Source: Heligmosomoides polygyrus polygyrus (lineage: Eukaryota; Nematoda; Chromadorea; Rhabditida; Heligmosomidae). Taken from it: DNA of 64,000 nucleotides. The translations under genes were made by a program, and so were the position numbers. The stretch is taken from the NCBI GenBank assembly GCA_947396885.1, contig OX377206.1:20951114-21015113 (forward strand), read 5' to 3'. Below are positions 23,702-35,022 of the stretch, piece after piece (position 1 is the stretch's first letter; the number at the start of each line of letters is the position of its first letter). Under the pieces are notes generated by a model. It was not told the origin of the DNA, did no database searches, and saw nothing but the letters and a program-made list of their open reading frames with translations.

Positions 23702-24034
23702 GAGCAGCTGGTAGAGAGGCTACATGTTGTTACAGGATGTATTGTTGCGATCAAATCTCTTGCGCCAGGCGGGACTCGAACCCGCATCTTCTGCTTTCCG
23801 GGCAGCGATGTTCGCCTTACACCACCGGCGTTGCTTGATCGCCCGTATCACGGGTGGGTGCTGACAGACCTGGAGGATATCGCGGATGTTACGTGCGGTC
23901 AAACAACGCCGGTGGTGTAAGGCGAACATCGCTGCCCGGAAAGCAGAAGATGCGGGTACAAGTCTCGCCTGGCGCAAGAGTTTTGATCGCAACAAAACAT
24001 CCTGTAACAACATATAGCCTCTCTACCAGCCGCT
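23702..24034. mobile_element. Palindromic element carrying tRNA-like arms
   Basis: Arms of about 140 bp: GAGCAGCTGGTAGAGAGGCT at the left against the complement of AGCCTCTCTACCAGCCGCTC at the right. Each arm contains a tRNA-like unit. On the minus strand (left arm) it folds as a 6/7 acceptor stem, 4-bp D stem, anticodon stem CTGC/GCAG with loop CCGGAAA (GGA anticodon, but C instead of U at position 33) and a perfect T arm GCGGGTTCGAGTCCCGC. The right arm copy has a broken T loop. A related element is at 34838-35020. Confidence 0.8.
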
Positions 24035-24047
24035 CAAAGCTTAAGCA

Positions 24048-24926
24048 TATGTGTTAGAACAAATTGGATACAATTCAAGTCAAATTGGACACTTTTCAAA
24101 CCAAATTGAACACTCCCCTGAATAGGATTTAATACTATTGAAATCAAAGCAAACTTTTCCAAAACGAAACGACCAAAATCGAAATCGAAAATCAAAGTTA
24201 AACCTCAGACTCAGTAACAAAGAACAATTTTTTCAAAAAAATTGTATAACTTCATTTGATTTTCTTTTAGTTTTTTCCGTCCAAATACGTGTTGCAATTT
24301 TATAAAAATTTTATTTTTCAAGAAAAAATAATATACTAAAATTTGTCTTAAAGCACAGCAAAAAGCAATCATTTGGCACATCAAAGAAGCAGGTCACACT
24401 ATGCACTCGAAATGCTCGTCACGATTTTTATTTGATTGATAGTGTAAATGAATGAATCCTCCCCCACCTAAATGATGATATGTGTGTCCTTTACAATTGA
24501 TGTTGTTGTACCGTTTGTAGGCTTGAAACTACTTGCGGATAGACATTTTGCTATCAATCGAATAAAAATCGCGATGTCTTTGACGAGGGCAATCTCTTTT
24601 TGGCACTAAAAAATATCCGCCTTCCTGCTTTTTAAAACACGATTTAAGCCATTGTATTTCTTTGAAGAATAGAATTTTTGTGAAATTTTAAACAATGTGT
24701 TCAGGTTTTTGGTGGATGAATTAAACCTTCAAATAAATTCCTACTAAAATTTGCCTTGGACAAAAAAATATTCTAACCCTTCTGGAAATCTCTATTTAAA
24801 CGTGGTGTAGGACCAGAGCTCATTTCGATTTGGAAGAGATCGCTTTGATTTCAAAAGTCTTAGGCTAGCTTAGAAAAGTGTCCATTTTGAATTGAAAAGT
24901 GTCCAGTTTGATACGAAAATGGTATG
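24048..24926. mobile_element. Long-TIR MITE, copy A
   Basis: About 880 bp with inverted ends: CAAATTGGACACTTTTCAAA near 24080 against AAAAGTGTCCAGTTTGATAC near 24895, followed by GAAAATGGTATG at the right. The inner part shares phrases with copies B and C (GCACTCG...ATTGATTGATAG...AAAATCGCGA). No transposase is encoded. Confidence 0.7.
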
Positions 24927-24937
24927 TAGCTTCTGAA

Positions 24938-26140
24938 GGGCACGGCAGCGCCGTCTTAGGATGAGCCCGCTTTCGTATGCAACCGAACCCAGGTTTTGGG
25001 TACAGATTTCTCGCCCAGGCCCACCAATCCTTCCATCCTTCCGAAGTTCTGTGAAGGATAAAACACTGGCTTTTTCGCCGGATGATCACATAGGGTACTA
25101 GTCAAATTACCTCCGCGATATTCCGAAGTATTAGGCCGTGGCAAAATTTATCTCCGTTTCTTGGTATGTATAAATGAATGCGCTTTTTACCTCAAATCAT
25201 TCCGTCTCAGGAAAACCCACGTATGCCGTCAAGTATGTTTTTTCCTGATCTTTCAAAACCAAAAGAAATGTGGCTGTCGCTTTAATATTTCGAGCCGCCT
25301 CTCCAGGGGTCCGTAAGATTATAAACCGACGCGACTATCTTGCTTTACGATTTTGAATTGTGACGTTCCGCGGCAGAGGCATCACGTAGCGAACGAAAGC
25401 TGAAGCTCTGCTTCGAAAAATTCGCTTCTGGCGACTTTGATTTCGTATTATAGCTGTAGATGAGGTCCTTTACGAGAACAGGAAGCGTGGTTGTGTCTGA
25501 GTAGACAAGGATTCTCCATTCATCGTTCTTTCCTAAACCCGACTTTCCCCCTAAGAAAGTTATGCTTACTTTGTAGTGGTGTTGTAAAGGTGTGATCCAT
25601 TACATTTTTTCCAATCTGGTCACGCAGTCACAGCGGGGTTTTACTGGTGTGATCTAGACCAAATGTATGAGGAGTTGCAAAATTGTAGCCGAAAGTAGTG
25701 AACAAAGAGGGTCGCAGTAGTTGCAGCACAACGCAAGGCTACACACCTCACAAATCACCCGGCGAAAACTGACCCATTTAGATATCAAACTTCTTCCTCA
25801 CCCACCATACTCATTCGCCCACTGACTATCACTTTTCCGAGCTCTTTATTCTCATTTGCGTCAGGAACAATTCACTAATTTGGCCGATGTTGAATGTGCC
25901 CTCCTCGAATTCGTCAATTCCTGTGATCGAAGTTTTTTATTTTAAAGGAATGTTACCTGCTCATGGGTAAAAGTGTACAGTTTCTTGAATTTTTCACTTC
26001 GATTATTAAAGTGATGTTTAAGCTGAGTTATGGCTGTTTAAGTAAGTGGTCCGCTACGGCGATTAATTTTGCGACAGCCTAATAGAATCCGAGATGCATC
26101 CCAGAAAGAAACTGATTGAGGCCGTCCTTTATCCTTTAGT
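24938..26140 (+). mobile_element. SINE split by a mariner insertion
   Basis: The left part 24938-25131 holds the SINE head and body (CCCAGGCCCACCAATCCTTCC, GTGAAGGATAAAACACTGGC, CCTCCGCGATATTCCGAAGTA). The right part 26083-26140 resumes exactly where it stopped (TAGAATCCGAGATGCATCCC, then GGCCGTCCTTTATCCTTT). Confidence 0.85.
25132..26082 (+). mobile_element. Mariner element inserted in a SINE
   Basis: Ends TTAGGCCGTGGCAAAATTTATC and GATTAATTTTGCGACAGCCTAA, flanked by TA on both sides (25130-25131, 26083-26084). Same family as 4239-5078: shared words include the segment near 25417 encoding EKFASGDFD and the GTGGTGTTGTAAAGGTGTGATCC word near 25575. The frame is broken many times and the centre is rearranged. 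Confidence 0.9.
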
Positions 26141-26934
26141 CACCCCGTTGCTTCCTGTCGAGCTCAGTAGAGGTGCAACGGTAACTGGACATTTTCACGA
26201 GCCGCACCTTCCGCTACGAAACCAGCCGCAACAACAACGCGCCTTTTTGTTCTTCCTTCACGTCATAAACCTTACGTCACAACGTCAGAATTGTCGTCTT
26301 TTTTCCGCGGGATAATGGCTGAACCGTAGAACGAGCTTCTTGGGATCGCCGCCCTTTGTCGTGCCACTCGCGCCATTGAGCCTACAATCTACGAGCGCCG
26401 AATGTCCACCGACAACCGACACCCTAATGGATCCATTATGTTGCTAATCACATGCAAATTCATAGCACTAAAGCCGACTAATTGTACATCAAGTCTCAGG
26501 TAGATAATCTGAGCCACTTACGTTATCGATCGCTCAGAATACTTCCAGCGGCTGTAATCCTGCAGCTTCAATGAAATTATTATATGGTCTTGTTCTTTTG
26601 TTAGTGCTTTTTGGGGCTTAAGGGTCCTTTGTTTTTGTCAATACCTCTTTAGAGCTCATAGTCTACATATGTCCACGAATTTTGACAACTTCACTAACAT
26701 GCATAATAAAGAGCAGTTATTAGAGGTCAATATTAATCAATTCATTTGTGCCAGGCGCCATGCATTCTACTTTAAAGGAATATTGCAGAAGCATTAATAA
26801 ATTCGTGCTTTATCCTACCCAGCCAGATCCTATACCACTGGGCATTGGAGGAAACTAACAATTCGGTTAAACTGGGTCGAACGTTGAAACTGTTGGTGAT
26901 GCACGAGATAATGGTCGTTGTCTACTAGGTATCT

Positions 26935-27225
26935 TTCAGCTCGAATGACCCATTCGAATAGTTATTCGAATGATTTTCATTCGAATTTAAATATTCAAAT
27001 TCGAATATTCGAAGAATCGCGTTCTGCAAATGTATTCAAATTCAAGTGTTCAAAAATTGCGTTTTTCGAATGTATTGGAATTCGAATTTTAAAAAAAATG
27101 TTGATTTCGAATGTATTCGAAACCGATTATTCAGAAAAACCACATTTTTCGAATATATTCGATTTCGATTGCTCGAAAATTCTCGGTATTCGAAACCATT
27201 CGAATATTCGACATTTTTGCGAGAG
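26935..27225. repeat. ATTCGAAT-rich simple satellite
   Basis: Repeats of ATTCGAATTCGAATATTC with drift, like 9940-10185. Open frames on both strands here are products of the repeat. Confidence 0.8.
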
Positions 27226-28367
27226 CCTAAGTATACTACTTGGCCAAAACGATATGCAGTCAACAACGATAAGTACTTAATGCACCGAAACCTTATCCAC
27301 TGCTTGAAGTCTGTGAAAAAAGTGAAAGAAATTCGAAATTGATGTGGCTAGTTGATTTCTAGAGTTAATCTCGAAGTGAACTAGCCATATTTGTCGAATA
27401 AAAAATGCGTTTCAAAGCGAGGTAGATGTAACTTTTTGGCCATAGTACGAAGCCACTTATCACGTGATATATGGTGGGATAGCGTAGCTGATTTCATGGA
27501 AAAAAAGAAAAGGCGGTTATTTCACCCTTGGATGGAGAGGGACGTGGGTGAATTCGATTCTCCCTACATATCTCCCCTCAGCGACCTTCTTACACGCCGT
27601 GGGCAAGCCCACAGAGGAGTCGGTAGCATGCGCTTTTCCAACAACACGGGTTCTTGGAGAATTTACAGTTCACCAATAGAATCTTTTCAAGCACTTCCGT
27701 TAGTTTGCTATTTCAGTGTTGGTACTTGAAAATCGGGAAATCTTATGCCAGATTCTTCCCTTGCTTAATCGTCAAATCATCAATAGTTTTTTTTTTTGAA
27801 GGCGCCTGTTGTACATGGCTTTGTATTTGTTGCTTTGTAACATAGTTTCCTCGGTTTCGCTTGGTTAGTGGGCTTCCCAGTTTCTTCGAAAATATATAAT
27901 CAAATTGATAGGGTCGGCTTATCGACGAAGTAGAACCACTGCGCACAGAATTCCTCCTATTTTTTTTAGTCTCCAACCTGGGAATCCATTTCTTTATCTT
28001 ACGTTTCTTAGTTACGGTCAACTATATGTATAGTGGTAGATAATGCGCTCCAGTCAACATTGTGGTATCGAAGGCTCTCTAGTGGGACCGGAGAGAAGAT
28101 TCCTGAAAAATGTGCCATAAAGTGGTCTCGACCGCCGCTCTTTCTGTAATTTCCTAATTTTACTTAGAATTCATGTTCAAATTTTAAATTCACCACAAGA
28201 CGTTTCGCGGCGCTCAAGAATTTGTAGGCAAAATTAATGTGTAATTTTTTAAATTAAGTAAAAAATAAAGGAGAGCAAAGTATGTAGTGCGCAAAAACAT
28301 TTTTGCTTAAATAATGGAAAACCATCTGTCAAAATGTGCTTTTTCCTGGACTGCATAGTTTGATATA
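27226..28367. other. No gene recognised
   Basis: A 92-codon lysine-rich minus-strand open frame (27743-28021) and a 112-codon plus-strand frame (27391-27729) overlap no recognisable domain. I cannot support either as a gene. Confidence 0.4.
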
Positions 28368-28565
28368 CAGTCCCCTCCGGTTATAACGCTTCCGGATAAG
28401 GCGCGACTCTCGATATAACGTAGATTTTCTCCGGCCCCGGCCAGCTTACCTTTACGCCAGTACAAATCAAGTCCGCTTAGGAAGCGTCGGATACAACGCT
28501 ACTCCCGTTATAACGCTGTTTTGAGAGGAACTCTGCGTTCAAAACGACTCCCGTTATAACGCGGC
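28368..28565. mobile_element. Pogo/Tigger-like terminus (fragment)
   Basis: TACAGTCCCCTCCGGTTATAACG resembles the ends of pogo/Tigger-type DNA transposons (TA then CAGT, with a TCCCGTTATAACGC word repeated near 28505 and 28550). A matching opposite terminus and a transposase were not found. Confidence 0.4.
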
Positions 28566-29074
28566 CAAGGCGCAATTCCGTTCTCACACAGAAATTGAAG
28601 GAGAGCAAGATGCTGACTGCGTTGCTGAATAGAACCCCACTTCTATTGGATCGTTCATAGTGAGGAAAAGCACCTGTGCGACAATGAGTCAGATGCACGT
28701 CTACGTTTTTTCGCGTGCGTGGCCCACAAGTGTTCATGGTCGGCAATGTGTCGAGCACAGTGGAATAGTTGGACAGTGCAGGTAGTCGTTAGAGGTTGCC
28801 ATATGTTGGGAGATTTTCTGTATCGGGAACAAGAAAAGATGTGGGGTGACACTCAGGTTATTTAAAACAATTCCTACACAGTTTGTTTTGAGCTTACAAG
28901 GAAAGGTTCCCAACTCATGGTGAGTTTTTGCGATGCTATTTTAGCAGGATGTAGGACCCTGTGAGTGGAGTCCAGAAGCACAGTTGGTTTTTGCTGATCG
29001 CTTTCTTAAAGACCTGAAAAGGAGGCCTGAAGCGTGCACGCAGGTATTATCAACCCCTACGACACCCAACGAGA

Positions 29075-29160
29075 TGTGCGTCGGTGGCGCAGCCGGTAAC
29101 ACTGCCGCCTCGTAGGAGCACAACGGCGGACTCTTCAGTTCGAGTCTGAGTGTTGCTCTC
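29075..29160 (+). pseudogene. tRNA-like sequence with long variable arm
   Basis: A-box-like TGGCGCAGCCGG at about 29083 and B-box-like AGTTCGAGTCTG about 56 bases later, with a T stem TTCAG/CTGAG. The acceptor stem does not pair, so it is more likely a relic or SINE head than a functional tRNA-Ser. Confidence 0.3.
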
Positions 29161-29599
29161 ATTTTTGAGCGTATTAGTTTGTTGTTATTTACTACGCTTT
29201 CTTTTCATCACAGAAGGAAATTTCAGACCATCAATGCTTACAACAAACCAAGGCCGTCCACCGCTAGGATCGCTCCAAAACGAGGAAGTCGAACATTCTG
29301 AGGAGGATGGAGTTCGTCGAGGACGAAGACGCGCGGACAATGGTCATCGTGCGCCTACGTAGCGGGGGTGCACATGCGCGGCCAGGCCCTCCATGACCAC
29401 GCCGCCACCCAGCCACTCTCCACCGCCACCCTACACGTCCACCTTTCGCCGTTAATGATCCCTTTACCACCTGGCTGGCGCCCAGTCGAATCAATCACTC
29501 AAGGCCAGGTCCAAACCGCGACGATTCCTACCTGGGTGCCCTTGTCTGGTTCGTCTGGCAAGGACCTATTCAAAATTTCTCAGAAGTTGTGCGCATGAC

Positions 29600-31260
29600 G
29601 TATTGTTATTTTCCTGCATATCTGCTAGAGCGTCCTTGCGCTGTAGTGCACTTTGAATTAGTTTTTTACACCTTTTTATAACCCTTGTGGCCTATACATA
29701 CTTAATACACTGTTGCATCTCTTCGTTTTGCGTGCTCAAAAAAGCAGAGCAAATCATTTCCATTTACAGAATGGCTATGAGTGGATAGTCACTCTCCCTT
29801 CCTTCAAATGGTTTACATATCTTTTTCGCATGTCCTATTCAATTATTTTTCTCTATGAAACGTTTAATAAATATTGTGTTATTGAAGTCCTGGAAGTCCC
29901 TCCTTAGGAAGATTTTTGATTTTTTTTTGGTTTCTGCTAAAAGCTTACCAGACTATTCGGTGAGTCCTGCGGCATGAATTTAGAGTGGGAGGTTTGCCTA
30001 TATAACTAAACTCCTTTCTGTTTTTCTAAGAATCTTCGCTCAGCACCTATTAGGTAATTAACTAATCCATATCTTAGGTAATTGACGCGTCTAGATTTCT
30101 TAAAGCGTACGAGGCGTTTGCGTTTAAATGGGCGGAGCAGTATGAAGAATTCAATCGCTCTATTTCCGAAACAGTTTCGTATTCAGAAGGTTGAAGTAAA
30201 AAATGTTTCCAAAGCTCAGGCTGGAAAATGGCACCATGGTTTCTTAGTAATTCAACTTCTACCCAAAGTCCTTCAAATGGTCTCGCTGTTCCCCGTTTAG
30301 GAACCCTATGAAAGTGTAGGTCTGGTTTTTGATAGTCGTGGAAAATTCAATGATTTTCCGCCAAGAAAAGTTTGCTTCTACTACTGATTCCTGAAGTCTT
30401 CGATACGCTCTACTGCGACCACTGCGTGTCATGCCACTTTTTGGAATCATTCGCGTTTGAATGCTCCCTTTCCTAGACAGAACTGGTACCGATTCGGTAG
30501 GTCGTCAAGATGTGCGTAGTGCCAAAACCAGACAAGTATTCGCCCACCGACATCTTCAGTCTGGACCTCTTCCACTCCCATTCTATACTGCTAACGTTTC
30601 GCGCTAGGCATTAACTTAATTATTCTCTTACTCTCACCAAGTAATATAAAAGCCCAAGAAGACATACGTTATCTAATCGTGACCAAGAATTAGTATTAAT
30701 AACTGCACATGTCCCTAGTGTGGACATGATTTTACGACAGCAGCAGCTTTTGCTTAGACACTAGACGGGCTGTGTCTTTAACTGGACAGGTAACATGATA
30801 CGGGTTTGAATCCCGAGTCTCCTCCATCGTTTCTGATTCTTGTCCTTTTTGCATAACATTTCAAGGCCCGAGGTATTGCTAGACCTCTTCCGTTTTTAGA
30901 ACATTTTCCGCCCACACGCCCTAATCTCAAGTAAATTTAAAAACAAAAAGTTATGAAAAACATTTGAATACTATCTTTCACTATCTTTAAGAATGCAATC
31001 AGAGGACTGAATTCACCTACACGCCGATTAGAATACCTCCCCGAATCCATCTCACAACTAATTTTGGCGAAAATAGCCACTAAATTAGATCGTGTTCTCC
31101 GCCCAGGTCAGCTAGGTTTTCAACCCCACCAATGTGGATGGATCGGTATCGAGCATGGCTGGGAAGAACAAAATATTTGACTGACTTTGTCATCGGGTGG
31201 CTACCGAAGTCATCGTGTGAGCCAAATCTGTATGTGCGTTTTTAAACTATCTCCACCATC
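29600..31260. other. No gene recognised
   Basis: Low-complexity AT-rich DNA. A short plus-strand stretch near 31060-31160 (KIATKLDRVLRPGQLGFQ) faintly resembles a LINE reverse transcriptase, too short to call. Confidence 0.4.
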
Positions 31261-31269
31261 TTGCGTCGC

Positions 31270-31335
31270 AGTACCTAAAATGCGTGGCACATCCCCTATG
31301 GAGCTAAAGTCATTCTTTATTCCTTCATCCTTTAC
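31270..31335 (+). repeat. SINE 3' fragment
   Basis: AAAATGCGTGGCACATCCCC and the CTTTATTCCTTCATCCTTT tail match the 3' end of the SINE family. Confidence 0.5.
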
Positions 31336-31924
31336 TAGCAGGCAGCCGGCCGATAGACGTTCTGACAATAACCGATATCGTTGTAAAACGTACTCGTCGA
31401 CCAACATATTCACCTTATCCCAATATTGAACGGTAAAAAACGGTAACGGTACAAAATCGATAAAGTCGATCGACTAGGCCGAGGCGATCGATATTGTTGA
31501 GCTTTATTATTATTTTAGTTTATTTGTTGAGAACGCTGCCCAGCAGAAGCACGTGTTCTCCTGATTCCGCCTTCAAAAGGCTAACTCTGAGCAAAAATCC
31601 GTAGGAGTGATCAAAAACGAAACTCGCCTGTCCATTCGATATTGACTATTTATTGTGAAGTGTGTCCATCAGTCAACGTACTCGTTTAATTCTCATCTTG
31701 AAGATAATTCCTAAACGTAGACCAATATATTACATTGAACATCTTCTGTCTTAAATTAGCATGCAGCTCTAAGCCCATCCAAGGAAGCAAAAAAGTGCAG
31801 TGCGTCAAAGGAAGCAGCATTTCACCTTCCTTGGAATGCGCCACGCGTACAGCTCCCACATTCATGTCTCTAATGCATACTTTTACGGGAAAATGGGTGC
31901 ATCATAATTGGAAACACTTACAAA

Positions 31925-32147
31925 TGGAAACATTGATGATAAAGGACCGCATTAAATAGTCTCTTTTAGGGATGAGCTAGGCACTCAACTTCTAGGGAAT
32001 ACCGTTTGAGTAATTCCCTGACAATTTTGGTGCAAATTAGCAGACCCCAGAGGGACTGAAGGCTTGTTCGGATTAGGTGATAGCCGAACCAGGAACCTCA
32101 TTATGACAGTCGTCGCCTCTTCCGACTATGCTAGCCTGTGCGCCAAT
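31925..32147 (-). mobile_element. SINE, minus strand, diverged
   Basis: On the minus strand: CATAGTCGGAAGAGGCGACG (A box), GGTTCCTGGTTCGGCTATC (B box), body words, and GGTCCTTTATCATC at the tail. Shorter than the full copies. Confidence 0.7.
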
Positions 32148-32169
32148 ACTCAATATCGATAGATAAAAT

Positions 32170-32920
32170 CTATACAGGTCCGCTGAAGGGAATTCTCAAA
32201 GGACTGCCATAAAAACCGACATTTATGGTCGATTGGAGCACTTTTTCATCGGTGCGTTCGACGGCAGCCTCCACAGCGGCGTGAGCGATTCTCAACCGAA
32301 CGGTGTTCACATCGGCCTGACGCTGATGCCCTCCGACACCGAAGAAGAGTGGGACCGCCATTTGAATTTCACCTCGCCTGCCTCGGTCTGACGTGTTCGT
32401 GCGGACTCGCCGAGGTGACCTCGTTTGGGCGACGAGCGACGTCGTGGAGGTGAACAACACCGAGTAACGGTCGACGCCGACGCGGTGTGGTGGGTGCGTG
32501 CTCCGCTCGCTTTCGGCGATTGTTTCCGGGTTGTACTCTCTCAGTTCATAACGCACCCAGTCTCGCAGACCATTCCGGCAGCCTCTACGCCTCGCGTGCA
32601 GCTCGTGCTCTCTCCGGCTCCGCTCACTCTGTTGCCTTTGATTCAAGTGTTCGGCCATGTGCATTGTGCGGAAACGCTAAGCGCTTGCGGTGCATTGTGC
32701 GCGCAAAATATCCGCGAGCTGACGGAAATGCCTCAATTAGTTGCGGCCGAGCACGGTGCGAGTTATCCTCGTGTAGAAAGTGCCTTCGTTTGCGCGACTG
32801 GCTAGAGCTCCTGCATCAGGGCGGCTGTCCGAAATGCCTCTCCGTCCTTCGCTGCCAGCCAGTGCAAGTGTTCCATAGGAAGTCTATCGTAAAATGGGTT
32901 CTCATGAGGAAGACATAGTT
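32170..32920. other. GC-rich segment with overlapping long open frames, possible decayed retroelement
   Basis: GC content jumps relative to both flanks. Long frames are open on both strands: minus 32170-32664 (164 codons, Arg-rich), plus 32425-32805 and plus 32487-32918. The last encodes a cysteine-rich stretch (CALCGNAKRLRCI, then CGRARCELSSCRKC, then GGCPKCLS) that could be a zinc-binding domain. I do not recognise the family. Alternatives are a decayed gag-like polyprotein or a compositional island. Confidence 0.35.
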
Positions 32921-33455
32921 CTGTTTCGACTCTTCTACACTACAATTGAAGTGTGGTAGTATGAATATCGTCATTGGCAAATTCGTTTTTTTTCACCTGA
33001 TGAAAAGGAGGTTGCTTAATGCATATTTGTTTTATCATGAAAAACATGGTAAAACAAATGTGCATTCAAAACATCGCTATGACAGCTCACAACCTCGATA
33101 CCAGCCACTTGAGGCTTAATGAAACTGATTTGAATGTTTTGTACAATAATTTGTTGTGGCAGCCCATATATACACATCTTTCGGCTATTTTTCCACTCCT
33201 TGTAGTCTGGTACTAACTCCTTCACCCCGGTAAAGTTGAAGGCTTGGTTAGCATCGATGGAACCTGTGAGTTGAACCTACCTCTTGATTCCTAAACGGAA
33301 AGGGTCGCCCTGTTCATACCCTTTGTTTCCTTGTTTTCATGCTTACGCCTTTACCAGAGTAAGAGTCTTGTTTTCTGTTCTTCGTGGATAGAGGCTATTA
33401 TTTATTTCTTCGTATTCTTCGGTTACTACTTTTATTTTTATTGTTTATATTATTA

Positions 33456-33865
33456 TTGGCTAGTTGCGCAGTCGGCGGAGGCTCGGCTGTGACATATACC
33501 GGGTTCCAGGTTGCTGGTTCGGATTCTCACCCAGGCCAAACAAGCGGGGTCAGCGAGTTGGCATAAAACTTGTCAGGGAAAGAAGGTACTTCGACATGTC
33601 CATTATAGTTGTGCTTTTGAGAAATTTTTTCGAACCCATGAATGAATTCGATGTTCGAAAATTTTCGAACGAATGGATGAACGATTAAATTCGGTGTTAA
33701 AGTTTTCGAGCGAGTCTTCGAACGAATTTATTCCATGTAGAAAATTTTCGAACGTTGTCCATCAGCTGGCTACAGCAAATCATTGTACAGGACCAGAATG
33801 CGCGGTACATCCTTAAAGGGATTCATTAACACCGCCTTTTATCCTTCATCTTTATTACTATTATT
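33456..33865 (+). mobile_element. SINE interrupted by a TTCGAA-rich insert
   Basis: Head and body at 33456-33600 (GCGCAGTCGGCGGAGG, GGTTCGGATTCTCACCC, AAACTTGTCAGGGAAAG) and tail part 33755-33865 (CAGCTGGCTACAGC, GAATGCGCGGTACATCC, CCGCCTTTTATCC). The intervening 150 bp is rich in TTTTCGAACGAAT-type words. Confidence 0.7.
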
Positions 33866-34837
33866 AATACGAATTTGATTGTTATGATCTGTTGTTATTT
33901 TTATTGTTGTTCTTCTTACATTTATAGTTATTCACTGCCTTTTCCCAGTTGAAATGAGACTTACTTTGTGGGCGATTGAGCTCTGTATTTTTTTTGAACG
34001 ATTCTAAGGGAAAACTAGCAACAGTATATAGCATAACAGCTACCCATGTGCTGAGAGCGATCCTATGCACTTAATCTAGTCATGAGCTCACATTAAACAT
34101 TGGCAAGCAGTTTCTGGCTGAGGTGAAGAGAAAAACTGCCCAGTAAGTAATGGTGCTTTTTGAAGCGAAGAATTCGAATTTCACAGCCTTTTACGTTTCC
34201 TATTTAAGATCTCGGAAAACATACTCGAGCCTGACAGCCTCGGCTACATCTCTAACTCTCCCTCAGTGCAGTTGAGGAATAGATCAGAGCGAAAGTTTCC
34301 GTCGTTTTCGACTTCCAATGCTAAATGATCATAACTTTGTCCTGAGTTAATAGTTTTAATTAAGATTTGAACGTTTCGCATACCCCTCTCAGTGAAATTG
34401 ATTGCTAGGATTTTTTATTTGCGAATTAGAATTTATGAGCTGTCAGACTGCGTTTTAGAAATCCATTTGTACACAGTCAGATATTTCCTTTGCAGGCATT
34501 TTAAGAAATTGGTCATAAGAACGTTATGGAGTCGACACGCGTACCCATCAACCCCTCTCAGTGAACGAATGGATGAACGATACAACTTTGAATCTAAATC
34601 CTACTGCTTTTTACGCGTGAATTTAACTACGTATTATTTGGAGTTTTTTTGGATGTTTAGTAACTTTTTCACACAAGCAGGACACATTTGCAGCTGGATA
34701 CCATAGTTTGCACTAATGTTGTGCTTACCTTCCCCTTTGACCTTACTTATTGGTTTACTTTATGAGCTAAATCAACAAAAGATTACCAGATTCCGAACCA
34801 GTTGGCTTTATATTGAATAAGAAGCTGGATGTAAAGA

Positions 34838-35020
34838 TTTTTTGTTGCGATCAGAACTCTAGCGTGGGGAGGGGGGAACTCGAACACGCACTCCTGCTTA
34901 CCTGACATGGTGCTATACTTTAATGTCGCATATAATATACAATGGCGTGAGTATCCTGCCCGGTAAACATGGGGGCTGATTCGATTCTTGCCTTGGCTAG
35001 AGTTTTGATCGCAAGAAAAT
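34838..35020. mobile_element. Palindromic tRNA-like element, second copy, diverged
   Basis: GTTGCGATCAGAACTCTAGC near 34843 is answered by GCTAGAGTTTTGATCGCAA near 34995-35014. These ends match the arms of 23702-24034 (GTTGCGATCAAATCTCTTGC). The left arm has the B-box-like complement GGGAACTCGAACACGC. The element at 35023-36049 inserted at its right edge. Confidence 0.6.
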
Positions 35021-35022
35021 GT

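Noticed and set aside
29200..29600. Candidate exon(s) following a CATCACAG acceptor, with PPPPY and LPPGW-like words in different frames
   Set aside because: Words are in different frames, no phase-consistent joining was found, and nothing matches a family I know.
30740..30830. tRNA-like GGGTTTGAATCCCG B box
   Set aside because: No A box or cloverleaf stems at the right distance.
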